The notes beneath the pieces were generated by a model. That model did not search any database, had not been told where the DNA came from, and was given only the letters and a program-made list of their open reading frames with translations. This document shows, piece by piece, positions 48,713-61,000 of a DNA stretch of 64,000 nt; the first letter of the stretch is position 1, and each line of letters starts with the position of its first letter. The stretch lies in contig JADGBT010000016.1 in NCBI GenBank assembly GCA_015231375.1, positions 1 through 64,000 on the forward strand, written 5' to 3'. Both the position numbers and the translations under genes were made by a program. The stretch comes from Magnetococcales bacterium. Lineage in GTDB: Bacteria > Pseudomonadota > Magnetococcia > Magnetococcales > Magnetaquicoccaceae.

Positions 48713-50382
48713 GGGCTGTTCTCCGGAGCGCGCGGAGCCTTGATGCGCAGTTCGGGCACCGGTTTCCGGTCGAGATTCAGAATCAGATCCGCACCCCGGA
48801 TCAAGGTGGCGTCGTGGGAAAACACAATCACGCTCCGACCCAGGCGGGCCATGCGGGCGAGCACCGTGGTGACCGCCTCCCGACCCGGCAGATCCATGCC
48901 TTCCAAAGGCTCGTCGAACACCGCCAACCGGGCCTCGCCGCCCAATGCCCGCGCCAAGGCCAACCGCTTGCGGATGCCCATGGCCAGATGGGTGCCGCCA
49001 TTGATCAACGGCGTATCCAACCCCTTGGGACTGTCATGGAGAAATTTGGCCAGTCCGGCCTCGGCGATGGCCACATTCATCCCCTCGTCGCTCCACTCCG
49101 GATTCATGGCGATCAGATTGTCACGAATGGTTCCTTCGATGAATTCCGGCTCCTGAGGCAGATACACGATCTGCCGTCGCCACCAGGCGAGAGAGAGCTG
49201 ATCCAGATTGACCCCATCCACCAGAATCTGTCCCCGTGTCGGCTCCAGCAATCCCAACAGGATCCGGGCCAAAGAGGTCTTGCCCGTGCCATTGGCTCCA
49301 GAGACCACCATCGAGGAACCGGGCGGCAGAATCAGGGTAAGCGACTCGAACAAAGGATCCGAGCCGTCATCGTGGGCAAAGGCGATCTCCTTGAGTTCCA
49401 GACGGCCGGAAAAATTCTTCACCTGCGCCCCTCCCGCCCGTTCCAGCGGAAGACGGGAGAAGCTGCCCAGAGTCTCCATGGCGCGACGCGCCTCGGCCAA
49501 AGCCGCCCCCAGTTGCGCGAATCGCATGATCGGAGCCATGGCGCGCGAGGCCAGAATATTGGCACCGACCAGCAATCCCACATCCATCTGTCCAGCGACC
49601 ACCAGCCTGGCCCCTTCGGCGATCACAAAGACGCTCATCAAGGCGCCCATGGACTGGGCTGCGGTCTGGATCAATTCGCGTCTGGCCTCGATCCGACGCT
49701 GCACATGAATCGCGCCAGCATGACGGTCGCGAAACCGGTGCAGCAGAAAACCGGCGGCATTGAAAGCGCGCACCGCATCTGCGGCCCGCATGGAGGATCC
49801 CCCCAGGGCGCTCACCTCGGCGCTGGCCACGGAGTGTTCCTTGAGCAACCCGCGCAAGAAGGGATGACCCAGAATCGACACCAAAAACGCCAAAATCAAG
49901 AAACCGCTGGCCACCCAACCCAATGGAGGTTGCACCAGAAACAGCACGCCGACAAACACCAAGGCGAAGGGGACATCCATCAACGCGACCAGATTGGCCG
50001 GACTGTGGATGCGTCCCACCACGCCCGGACTGGCGACGATCTCCCGCTGGGAAGCGGGTCCAAGGCGATCGAGACTGCCGGAACGGGTGGTGATCACCCG
50101 CTCGAAAAGACGCACGCCCAGTTGATAATCCGGGCGTACCGTCACTCCCTGGGCGAGTTTCATGCGGACCTGACGGAAACCGAACTCCATGATCACCGCG
50201 ATGATCACTCCGGTCGTCAAGGTGACCAGGGTGGAGTCCAGTCCGTGGGAGACGTAGCGGTTGAGCACCTGAATCACGTAGATCGAAGAGGCCAACCCCA
50301 GCAGATGAATGCACAGGGAGACCGCCAGAAGCTCAACCGCGAACAGAGGACGAGAAAACAGTTGCTTGAGCAGAACCGTCAT
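48709..50382 (-). CDS. Type I secretion ABC transporter (PrtD-type), degenerate signature motif
   Basis: 557 residues: a transmembrane domain (about 1-310) with an ATPase domain, and no N-terminal C39-like domain. Walker A is GANGTGKT (362-369), the Q-loop is at Q410, Walker B is LAVFDE (486-491) and the switch histidine H523 is in FSHDATL. The ABC signature, usually LSGGQ, reads LAMGI (466-470), followed by a normal RKRLALARAL. Such loss of the SGG core is odd for a transporter whose two sites are identical. It powers export of the RTX protein from its operon. Overlaps at both ends (four bases each) with the TolC-like and HlyD-like genes suggest tight coupling. Confidence 0.92.
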   Translation of the reverse strand: MTVLLKQLFSRPLFAVELLAVSLCIHLLGLASSIYVIQVLNRYVSHGLDSTLVTLTTGVIIAVIMEFGFRQVRMKLAQGVTVRPDYQLGVRLFERVITTRSGSLDRLGPASQREIVASPGVVGRIHSPANLVALMDVPFALVFVGVLFLVQPPLGWVASGFLILAFLVSILGHPFLRGLLKEHSVASAEVSALGGSSMRAADAVRAFNAAGFLLHRFRDRHAGAIHVQRRIEARRELIQTAAQSMGALMSVFVIAEGARLVVAGQMDVGLLVGANILASRAMAPIMRFAQLGAALAEARRAMETLGSFSRLPLERAGGAQVKNFSGRLELKEIAFAHDDGSDPLFESLTLILPPGSSMVVSGANGTGKTSLARILLGLLEPTRGQILVDGVNLDQLSLAWWRRQIVYLPQEPEFIEGTIRDNLIAMNPEWSDEGMNVAIAEAGLAKFLHDSPKGLDTPLINGGTHLAMGIRKRLALARALGGEARLAVFDEPLEGMDLPGREAVTTVLARMARLGRSVIVFSHDATLIRGADLILNLDRKPVPELRIKAPRAPENSP

Positions 50383-51926
50383 GGAGCCGGTTTTTGCGCT
50401 GCCGGTTTCTTGGGATCAGCGGCGCCGGATTTCTTGTCCGGAGTGGCAGCCGGTTTCTTTTCAGCGCCCTTGTCGGCAGCCTTGTCCACGGCTTTCTTGG
50501 CTTCCGGAGTTTTCTTGGGCGCCTCCTGAGCCTTGGCCGGAGCCGGTTTGTTCACCGCCCCGCCAACCGCAGGGGCAACCACCGGGATATTGGCGTCATT
50601 TTTGGCCGCAGCCCCCTTGCCGCTATCCAGAACCGCAGGTTCCAAGGAACCCATGGCCTGCAACAACGAAAAAGCGGCGATGATCACGTCGGTATCCGCC
50701 GAGGCCGCGTCCGAACGGGCATTGATCAACGCGGTTTCGCCATTGAGGATGTCCAGCAGGGTGCGCTTGTCCATCTTGCGCTCTTCGCGGGCCAGCTCCA
50801 GGAACTTCTGGGCGATGTTGGCCTGGCTGTTGAGCAGCTCGGCATTGGCGCGAGCGGTGTTGAGGTTGTGCCAAGCCACTCTGGCCTGCTCCTCGATCAA
50901 ACGACGGGTATCGTCATAACGACGCTGGGCCGCTTCCAGATCCTGTCCAGCCGCCGAAACGCTGTTCAAAGAGGCCATGCCCAGGTTGAGGGGATAGTTC
51001 ATCTCCACCTTGCCGAAGGTTTCATCCTCGAACTCATCCACACCCTGAACCTTGTCCTTGAACTTGCGTTCCACAACGCCCGTGAAGGTGGGGAAGAAAT
51101 TGTTGCGTTCCACGGCCCGTTTCTGGGAAACCAGCATATTGGCGAGCAGACGCAACTGATTCAACTGGGGATTCTTCTTGACCCCCACGGCCACGGCATC
51201 ATCCACGCTCTTGGGGAGATTGGTGAGGAAAGACTCGTCCGGCGGGGCCAACTTGAGGATTTCACCCGACTCCCGCAAAAAGACGGTGCGTACACGCTCT
51301 TCGGACTGGGCCACGGCTCCGGTGGCCTGCACCTCCCGCGCCCGCGCTCCGGCCAACTGGGTCTTGACTTGCAACACGTCGGTGGAATAACCGCGACCCA
51401 AGGCGACACGCACATCCTCGACTTCGCCTTGACGCTTGATGTTCTCCACGGATTGACGCGCGTACCGCAGCACATTGTTGGTGCGCCGCAATTGATAATA
51501 GGCCGTGGCCGCGTCGAGAATCAGGTTTTGTTGGGCGGTATCCAGCGCGGCCACGGTCTGATCCTTTTGCAACCGCGCCACATCCACCGCCGCGTTGGCC
51601 TTGCCAAAGTCCCACAGCAGTTGGGTCAGTCGCACATCCAGTTCCCTGGATTCCATGTCGGTACTGGTTCCCAGACTCTTTTGCATGCGGCGCTCATGGC
51701 CATAGTGGCCGGTGAGGCTCAACGTGGGCAGGAAGCTGGTCTTGAACCGCTCCGAAACCCGCTCATCGCTGGCGCCGACATCGGCCTTGGCCGCCAGGAT
51801 ACGATCATGGCGTTGCAAGATCCCATCCACCGCCTCACGCAACGTCTCGGCGCGCACACTCGAATCCGGGGCCAGGAATGCGGCCATGGCCAATACGGCC
51901 ACACAACACGAACGTCCTACCTTCAT
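50379..51926 (-). CDS. TolC-family outer-membrane channel with Lys/Ala/Pro-rich tail
   Basis: 515 residues. A signal peptide (about 1-26, SSVRA) precedes the two structural repeats of the outer-membrane efflux family (TLREAVDGILQRHDRILAA; LNQLRLLANMLVSQK, then ALINARSDAASADTDVI). The final roughly 80 residues are an unusual low-complexity tail rich in Lys, Ala and Pro. It forms the exit duct for type I secretion. AAGGAG lies before the ATG. The gene follows the giant RTX gene after about 90 bases and overlaps the ABC gene by four. Confidence 0.93.
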   Translation of the reverse strand: MKVGRSCCVAVLAMAAFLAPDSSVRAETLREAVDGILQRHDRILAAKADVGASDERVSERFKTSFLPTLSLTGHYGHERRMQKSLGTSTDMESRELDVRLTQLLWDFGKANAAVDVARLQKDQTVAALDTAQQNLILDAATAYYQLRRTNNVLRYARQSVENIKRQGEVEDVRVALGRGYSTDVLQVKTQLAGARAREVQATGAVAQSEERVRTVFLRESGEILKLAPPDESFLTNLPKSVDDAVAVGVKKNPQLNQLRLLANMLVSQKRAVERNNFFPTFTGVVERKFKDKVQGVDEFEDETFGKVEMNYPLNLGMASLNSVSAAGQDLEAAQRRYDDTRRLIEEQARVAWHNLNTARANAELLNSQANIAQKFLELAREERKMDKRTLLDILNGETALINARSDAASADTDVIIAAFSLLQAMGSLEPAVLDSGKGAAAKNDANIPVVAPAVGGAVNKPAPAKAQEAPKKTPEAKKAVDKAADKGAEKKPAATPDKKSGAADPKKPAAQKPAP

Positions 51927-52018
51927 GGAGACAACTCCTTCTTGCTGGTCATTGCCAGTAAAGCAAAATACCCTTCACCAGTACTTTGCAAGGTTTGTAC
52001 CGAAAAAAACACCCATCG

Positions 52019-55000
52019 TCAACCAAATGTCACATCCGTATGGGAGAACTGCGTCGCCGTCACATGGGGCAACTCGGCCAGCACCGTCATTCCCCCGGCA
52101 GAACCGGTATCCGCGTCATACAACAGACATTGCCCACTGTCCGTTCCGCCGTCGTTGTCGGTAAAGGTCAGGAAGGCCAGATAATCGGTCCCACCCGCCA
52201 CACCGGCGGTCGTGGCCAATCCATCCAGCACACCATTCTGCATGGCGGTTTGCAGGTCGTTCACAGAGCCCGCCGCATAGGCGATCTCCACATAATTGAC
52301 CCCTGTGGTCAACTGGCCGCCAGCCTGGGACTGAATCGATCCGAACCCGCTGTCCATCAAGCGGATCTTGTCTTGTCCGGGCGTAAAGTCGGTGATCTGA
52401 TCCACCAACTCAAACGATCCGGAACCTTCGGTGACGCTGCCGTAATGGAACACATCCGCACCCGCTCCACCGGTCAAGGTATCCTTGCCCTCACCGCCTT
52501 GCAACAGATCATCGCCAACGCCCCCCACCAGGGTATCCTGACCCGCCGACCCCACCAGGGTGTCGTTGCCGGAGCGTCCCAGCACCAGAGTGTGTTGAGC
52601 ATCCAGCATCCCGCTCATGTCCAACCGGTCGTTGCCCGCGTCACCCACCGCGACATAGGCCGCGTGGCCCGTCGTGATCCCGGACAGCCCCGTCTCCGGC
52701 GCCACGTCATACATCTTCGCCGTGGACGAACTGTCAAGACCGCCATCCGTGGCCCGAATCGACTCGACACTGCGGGAAAGATCGATCTGGCTCTCCGGCG
52801 CGGCAAAGGTCAAAGAGGCCGTTCCTCCACCCACCGGCAGAATGCCGCTGTCGATCTGCACCTGGAGATTCTCGGAACCCGCCGTGGCAGACGGTCCAAA
52901 CCGGATCGCCACATCGTGCAGATTGCCGAACACCAACGCATCCTGCCCCCCGGAGTCCTGAATGGTATCATTGCCGCCAAACGGGGTGTTCTGATCCCAC
53001 AAGAACCGGGTATCCAATCCATTGCCCACGAATGCATCATTGGCGGAAGTCTGGCTGTAGTTCACCTGCACGCTGCCCGGCAGAACGCTCGTGGCCAGGA
53101 CATCCAGAGTGGCATTCTGCAACGTCACCAGGGTATCCGAATAATTGTCCCCGCCGCCGTTGTAATCCAGACGGATCACCAGATCCGTTCCCACCTGTTC
53201 GGCCTTCAGCCACCCCTCTCCGAAGGGATTGGAACCGTAATATCCACAGTTGTACAATGTGCCCGACAGATCAAGCCGATCTTCGGCGGTGAAATCGGTG
53301 ATGGTATCGCTGCCGTCGGAAACATAGCGGGACAAGGTATAGTCATAGGTCAATTGCGAACCATCCATGATGAACAAGTCCGCCCCGGCACCACCGGTGA
53401 GGGTATCGGATCCCCGGTCGCCTCTCAGGGAATCTTCCCCATCCGAGCCGATCAGGATATCGTTCCCATCCCCTCCGTACAGATACCCTCGACCATTCAG
53501 GGTGTCATCGCCGTTTTCGCCGTACAGATAACCGCCGCCTTGCAAGGTATCGTTGCCCGCACCGCCATACAGATAACCCAGGCCGGTCACGGAGTCATCC
53601 CCGTCGTCCCCATCCATCGAATCCCAACTGCCGTCGCTGCCGCCGGACAGGGTATCGTTGCCCAGGCCGCCAGACAACGAATCCGAACCGAACCCGCCGG
53701 ACAGGGTATCCGCCCCCGCATTTCCCCGCAGCGTATCGTCGCCACCTCCGCCGGTCAGGGTGTCGTTCCCGTCGTTGCCCGTCAGGTCATCGTTGCCGCC
53801 CAGTCCGGACAGGGTATCGTTGCCACTGCCACCCACCAGGGTGTTGTTGCCGGCATCACCAGTCAGGGCCTGATCCACCACCGGTCCACCCGGCAGAATG
53901 CTGGCCAGGATCGTGAGCGGCGTGGCATTGAGCAGAGTCACCACGGTATCGACGTAATTGTCGCCCCCGCCGTTGTAATCCACCCGAATGACCAGATCCG
54001 TGCCCACCTGCTCGGCCTGGAGCCATCCATCGCCAAAAGGCGTGGTGCCGTAATAACCAAGATTCGACAACATCCCCGACAGATCGAGTCGATCCTCGGC
54101 GGCGAAGTCGGTGATGACATCGCTGTCCACCTTGTATTGAGACAGGGTGTAATCATACTGCAACGACGACCAGTCCATGGTGAACGTGTCTTTTCCCGTA
54201 CCACCGGTCAAGGTGTCCGATCCCTGCTGACCGTTCAGGGTGTCATCCCCACCCGATCCCACCAGGGTGTCGGCGCCATAACCGCCGTACAGAAGCCCAC
54301 TGCCATTCAGGGTATCGTCGCCCTCATCCCCGTACAGATAACCGCCACCGCGCACGGTATCGTTTCCGGCACCGCCGCTCAAGTTGCCGTAACCATCCAA
54401 AGTGTCGTTCCCGGCATCGCCGTACAGGTACTCCCAACTGACATCGTTGCCGCCGGCAAGGGTGTCGTTGCCATCGCCGCCATACAGATAATCCGTACCG
54501 TATCCGCCCGAAAGGGTGTCGTCGCCGCCATTGCCGCGCAAGGTGTCGCTGCCAGCCCCGCCGGAAAGGGTGTCATTCCCGTTGTTGCCGGTCAGATCAT
54601 CGTTTCCGCCCATGCCATACAAGGTGTCGTTGCCACTGGCACCCACCAAGGTGTTGGCCTTGCCATCCCCGGTCAGGATCCGGTCAACCGACGGACCTCC
54701 CGGCAACACGCCGTCCAGCACCGCCATTGAGGTGACATTCTGCAAGGTGACCACAAGCTCCGTATAACCGTCTCCCCCCCCGTTGGAATCCAAACGGATC
54801 AACAGATCGCTGCCCACCTGCTCGGCCTGCAACCAGCCATCCTCAAAAGGCGTGGTGTTGTAATAACCGACATTGTTCAAGAGGCCAGACAGATTCAGCG
54901 TGTCGCCCAACGTGAAATCGGTGATCACATCCGCATCCACCACATATTTGGACAAGGTATAATCATACCGCATGCTGTACCAGTCCATGACAAAGGTATC

Positions 55001-58000
55001 GGATCCCCCACCACCCGTCAGGGTATCCGAGCCCGCGTCCCCGCTTAAGGTATCGTCGCCACCCCCGCCCACCAGGGTATCGCTCCCCGCACCACCCGAA
55101 AGGGTTCCGCTGCCGCTCAGGGTATCGTTGCCAGCATCTCCGTACAAATGGCCGGTGCCAGCCACGGTATCGTTGCCCTCGCCGCCATACAGATAACCGT
55201 TGCCGGTCAGGGTATCGTCTCCGGCCTCGCCATAAAGGGAGTCGTTATTGATGTCATCGCCACCATCCAGGGTGTCGTTGCCCGCGCCGCCGTACAGAGC
55301 GTCCGCGCCATATCCACCCGTGAGGGTGTCATTGCCCCCGTTGCCGTATACCGTATCGTTGCCGGAACCGGCGGAGAGGGTATCGTTGCCTTCATTGCCG
55401 GTGAGGGTGTCATTGCCCCCGAAACCGGTGAGGATATCGCTGCCACTGCCACCGGTCAGGGTATCGCTCTCCCCGGTGCCATCCAGCACCCGGTCGATCA
55501 CCGGACCTCCCGGAAGAATACTCCCCAACGCCGTCAGGGAGGCGATGTTGTTCAAGGTGACCAGCGTGGCGGAATAGGAATCCCCGCCCCCGTTCAAATC
55601 CACACGGATGATCAGATCGGTTCCCACCAGTTCGGACTGCAGCCAGCCATCCACAAAGGGATTATTGCTGTAATAACCAAGATGATTCAACGCGCCGCTC
55701 AAGTCGAGTCTATCACCGAGCGCAAAATCGGTGATCACGTCGCTGCCATCCACGACATAGCTGGACAAAGCGCTGCTGTAGGTGATCGAGTACCAATCCA
55801 GGGTGAAGGTGTCAGATCCGGCGCCACCGGTGTAGAGGTCCGCACCGGCGCTACCGGTCAGGCTGTCATCGCCATCCGCACCGGTCAGGGTGTCGTCCCC
55901 GTCCCCGCCGGTGAGGGTGCCGGATCCGGTCAGGGTATCGTTGCCAGCATCACCGGAGAGATACCCATGGCCGATCAGGGTATCGTTGCCGGTGCCACCG
56001 TACAGATACCCATCACCGGTCAGCGCGTCATCTCCCGCTTCACCATACAGGTAGTCGGTGCTGCCATCATCGCCACCGGTCAGGGTATCGTTGTCCGCGC
56101 CACCATACAGAGAATCCGAGCCGTATCCCCCCGACAGGGTATCCTGACCCGCTTCACCGTTCAGGGTGTCGCTACCGGAATCCCCATACAGGGTATCGCC
56201 CCCGTCACCACCGGAAATCGAATCATTGCCAGCCTCACCGCGCAACGTATCGCTGCCGGTGGTGCCGGTCACGGTGGTGCCCAACTCGGAACCATCTCCG
56301 GCGGTGTATTTCAAGACACCACCAGACATCGAACTGGTCAGCAAATTGGTGGCCGTCACGTTTTGCAACGTGACCAGCAGACCCGCATAATTGGTCCCTT
56401 GTCCCGTCACATCCACCAGGATCTGCGTGTCGCTCCCCACCTGCTCCGCCTTGAGCCACCCGGCCCCGAAGGGATTGGAGCTGTAATACCCCACCCGACT
56501 CAACGCACCGGACAGATTGAGGGAATCCCCCACCCCGAAATCGGTGATGATGTCGCTGCCATCCACCACATATTTGCCCAGCGTATAATCATAGGTGATG
56601 CTGTACCAATCCATGGTGAACGAGTCGGCACCGTCTCCACCGGTCAGGGTGTCCGAGCCGCCCTCGCCATTCAGGGAGTCATCTCCTCCAAAGGCCGTCA
56701 GGGTATCGTTGCCGACACCGCCGGACAGGGATCCGCTTCCGGTCAAGGTGTCGTTGCCGCCCTCGCCATACAGCACTCCGTTGCCGGTGAGATGATCGTC
56801 TCCGTCGCCACCGTACAGACTGCCTTGACCACTGATCGTATCGTTGCCGGCCTCGCCATACAGGACATCCGCATTGTTCCCGCCACCGCCGACGATGGTA
56901 TCGTCACCCGCTCCGCCGTACACATAATCCGAGCCATACCCCCCATTCAGGGTGTCGTTGCCGGCGTTCCCGTACAGGGTATCATTGCCACCCCCGCCGC
57001 TCAGGAGGTCAAGCCCGCCGCCACCCGTCAGGCTGTCACTGCCTCCGAATCCGGTCAGGGTGTCGTCCCCGTTGTCTCCCGTCAGGGTATTGGCCCCTCC
57101 GTCGCCGTTGAGCACCTGACTGGTCACCGGGCCTCCCGGCAGAATACGCCCCACCAGACCATCGGAGGTCATGTTCTTCAAAGTGACCAAAGTCGTGGTG
57201 TAACTGGTTCCCGCTCCGGTGGAATCCATACTGAGGACCAGATCACTCCCCACCTGTTCGGCCTTGACCCATCCATCCGCAAAAGGACTGCTGCCGTAAT
57301 AACCCAAACTGCCCAAAACACCCGACAGGTCCAGTTTGTCCCCGGCGCCAAAATCGGTGATGGTGTCGCTGCCATCCACCACATATCGGCTCAAGGTGTA
57401 ATCATAGAAGATCGAAGAACCGTCGATGTAAAAGACATCCGATCCCAGACCACCGGTCAGCGTATCCGAACCGCGCTCGCCGCGCAGTTGATCATCCCCG
57501 GCGCTGCCCGTCAGGGTGTCGTCACCGGCTCCACCATACAGTTGACCGTTGCCGTTCAACACATCCTGACCCGCATCGCCATACAGGATGCCACTGCCGG
57601 TCAGGGTATCGTTGCCCTCGCCCCCGTAAAGATAACCATGCCCCGTCAGGATGTCGTTGCCGGATTCCCCATACAGTTGATCTCCGGCATTCTCCGCGCT
57701 GCCATCCACGGTATCGTCACCCGCGCCGCCATACAGATAATCGGCTCCGTATCCACCCAAAAGGGTATCGTTGCCCGCGTTGCCATGCAGGGTGTCATTC
57801 CCTCCCAGGCCGGTCAGAAGATCGTTGCCCGCATCCCCGGTCAGGCTGTTGTTGCCCTGATCCCCGGTCAGGGTCAGATCGATCACCGGACCCGCCGGCA
57901 ACAAGGCTCCCGCCAGATCGGACTGGGTGATCCCCTTCAGGGTGACCAGGGTGACGGAATAATCGACGCCGGTTCCGGTCGGATCCAGACGGATCAGCAG

Positions 58001-61000
58001 ATCGCTTCCCGACTGCTCGGTCCGCAACCACCCCTCTCCAAAGGGATTGGAACCATAATAACCCATCCGATTCAACAGACCCGACAGGTTCAACTGATCT
58101 CCCGCCGTAAAATCGGTGATGGTGTCACTGCCATCAATCACATATTTGGACGCGGTGTAGTCATAAGTCGCCGTGTCCCACTCCATCATGAAGATATCCG
58201 AGCCTTCGCCACCGGTCAGGGTGTCCGAACCGGCTCCGCCGTTGAGGGTGTCATCCCCGCCGCTGGCGATCAGGATGTCATTCCCGGCATTGCCGTACAG
58301 CATCCCGTTGCCGGTCAGGGTGTCGTTGCCATCTCCGCCAGCCAAGCTGCCGATCCCGTTCAGCGTGTCATTGCCCGCACCACCCGACAACGTACCGTAA
58401 CCGGTCAGGGTATCGTCTCCCTCCTCCCCATACAGGCTGTCCCCATATCCATAATAAGAGACGTAATCGATGCCACCCCCGTCCAGGGTATCGTTGCCCG
58501 CGCCGCCATACAAAGAATCCGAACCATACTCGCCGGACAGACTGTCATTGCCCGCGTTGCCATTCAGGGTATCGTTGCCCGATCCGCCGAGAAGGGTGTC
58601 GTCACCCGCTCCAGCCGTCAGGGTGTCATCTCCCGACAGGCCCGAAAGGGTGTCACGGCCACTGCCGCTGATCAGGGTATTGGCACTCGCGTCCCCGGTC
58701 AAAGTCATGTCGAGAACCGGTCCACCCGGCAACATATTGAGGAGCAGATCCTGGACGGTCACGTTTTTCAACGTCACCAGCTTTTCCGAATAGAGGGTGC
58801 CCAGTCCCTTGGAATCCATGCGGATCACCAGGTCGGTCCCCTCCTGATCGGCCCGCAACCACCCGTCGGCAAAGGGATTGGAACCAGAATAACCCGCATG
58901 ACCCAAAACCCCGCTCACATCCAGCCGATCACCCACGGCAAAATCGGTAATGGTGTCGCTGCCGCTGATCACATACCTGGACAGGGCATAGTCATAGACC
59001 ATGCTGTCCCAATCCAAACGGAAGATATCGGTCCCCTCCCCACCGGTCAGGGTGTCCGAACCGGCGCCACCATTCAAGATGTCGTCGCCATCGGAGGCCA
59101 CCAGGATATCGTCCCCGCCATCACCAGACAGGGTTCCATTTCCGGTCAGGGTGTCGTTCCCGGCACCACCGGACAAAGATCCGGAACCGTTCAGCGTATC
59201 CCGACCATCGCCACCGGAGAGATACCCATACCCGGTCAGGGTGTCATCCCCCGCCTCGCCATACAGGGAATCTCCATTGTAATAGCCATAATATTCATTA
59301 TAGCCATAACCGACCTCTCCGCCTTCCAGGATGTCGTTCCCCGTCCCGCCATACAACGAATCCTGGCCATAACCGCCTTTCAGGGTGTCGTTGCCGTCAT
59401 TGCCGTACAACGTGTCATGGCCGGAATCGCCGGACAACAGATCGTTGCCCGCACCACCCGTAATCTGGTCATTGCCACCCGCGCCGGCAATCGTGTCATC
59501 CCCGACGCCACCCTTCAGGGTATTGGCTGCGGCATCTCCTTGCAGAATCACGGTAACCACAGGCCCGCCGGGAAGCAATCCGGTCACCAGATCCAACAGA
59601 GAGACCCGCGTCAAAACAACCAGTGTGGAGGAGAAATCCGTACCCAGCCCCTTCAGATCCATGCGGATTTCGGTATCGTCGCCGACCTGCACAGCCGTCA
59701 GCCACCCGTCTCCGAAGGGATTGCTGCCGGAATAACCAGCAACGCTAAGCAGGCCACTCAGATCCAGGGTATCTCCTGCGGAGAAATCCTCGATGCGGTC
59801 AATGCCCTCCACGGTGATAATCTCGTTCCAGACCGACTCCTGATTGTACCCGTACTCGACGCGCAACACGGTGTCATCCATGACAAAGGTGTCATTGCCC
59901 AAACCGCCGCTCAAGGTATCGGAACCGGCCCCGCCAATCAGGGTATCGGCGCCATCGCCACCCAACACAAAATCGTCGCCTGTGCCGCCATCCAGCCAGC
60001 CACTGCCCCTCAGGCTGTCATGGCCTCCATCCCCGCGCAGATAACCCTGACCGATCAGCAGGTCGTCCCCCTCTCCGCCATACAGATAGTCGGTGCTGCC
60101 ATCCGAGCCGCCATCCAGCAGATCGTTGCCCGAGCCGCCATACAGAGAATCCCAACCATCCCCGCCATTCAGGGAGTCGGTCCCGGTATCGCCGTACAAG
60201 ATATCATTGCCCGAGCCGCCCAGGAGTTGATCGTTGCCGTAATCACCGTACAAGGAATCGTTCCCCTCCAATCCAGAGAGGGTGTCGTTCCCGAGACCAC
60301 CTTTCAAGGTGTTGGCCGACTGGTCGCCGTTGACCACCTGGTTTTCGACTCCCAGCAGAATTCTGCCTGACACCCCGCTGGTGGTGACGTTGTTCAAGGT
60401 GAGCAAAGTGGTGGAATAATTGGTTCCCAGCCCGCTCACATCCACCCGGATGACCGCATGGCTGTCCACCTGCTCCAGTTTCAGCCAACCGGCGGTAAAG
60501 GGCGTGGTGCCGGTATAGCCCAAACCGGTCAGCACACCCGCCAGATCGATCACGTCCTGGGTGACATCAAAATCGGTGACGGTATCGCTGCCATCGATGA
60601 CGAATGAACTACCAGCCTGACTCACCAGACCGGCATCCAGCACAAAGGTGTCCTGACCACTGCCGCCGGTCAAGGTATCCGAACCCTTGCCGCCATTGAG
60701 CACGTCATCCCCGGAGTCCCCATAACTCCAATAGGTCAAATTGTAGTAATAGACATAATCGTTCCAATATGCGGACGTCGGCCCTTGATCCCCATACAGC
60801 GTATCGTTGCCCACGCCTCCCATCAGGGAGTCCGAACCGCCAGCGCCACGGATTTCGTTGTCATTGGCGTCACCGGTCAGGGTATCGCCGGACTGGGAGC
60901 CGAAAAGATTCTCGAAGTGAAGCGCCGAGGTATCCGCCAGCGAATAGGTGACAGCCGAATACTGCCCACTGTAGCCGAAGTGCAGCCAGTCCGCGCCATC

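Noticed and set aside
55148-60370. A 1740-codon plus-strand open frame opposite the RTX gene (also 51986-54730 and 60785-63967)
   Set aside because: The opposite strand encodes clear RTX repeats. Leu TTA/CTA and Ser TCA codons are rare in this GC-rich gene, so its complement seldom contains stops. The antisense product has only a mirrored repeat and no known domain.
53070-60900. RTX-encoding repeats considered as a satellite or CRISPR-like array
   Set aside because: They keep one open reading frame and encode known calcium-binding turns.
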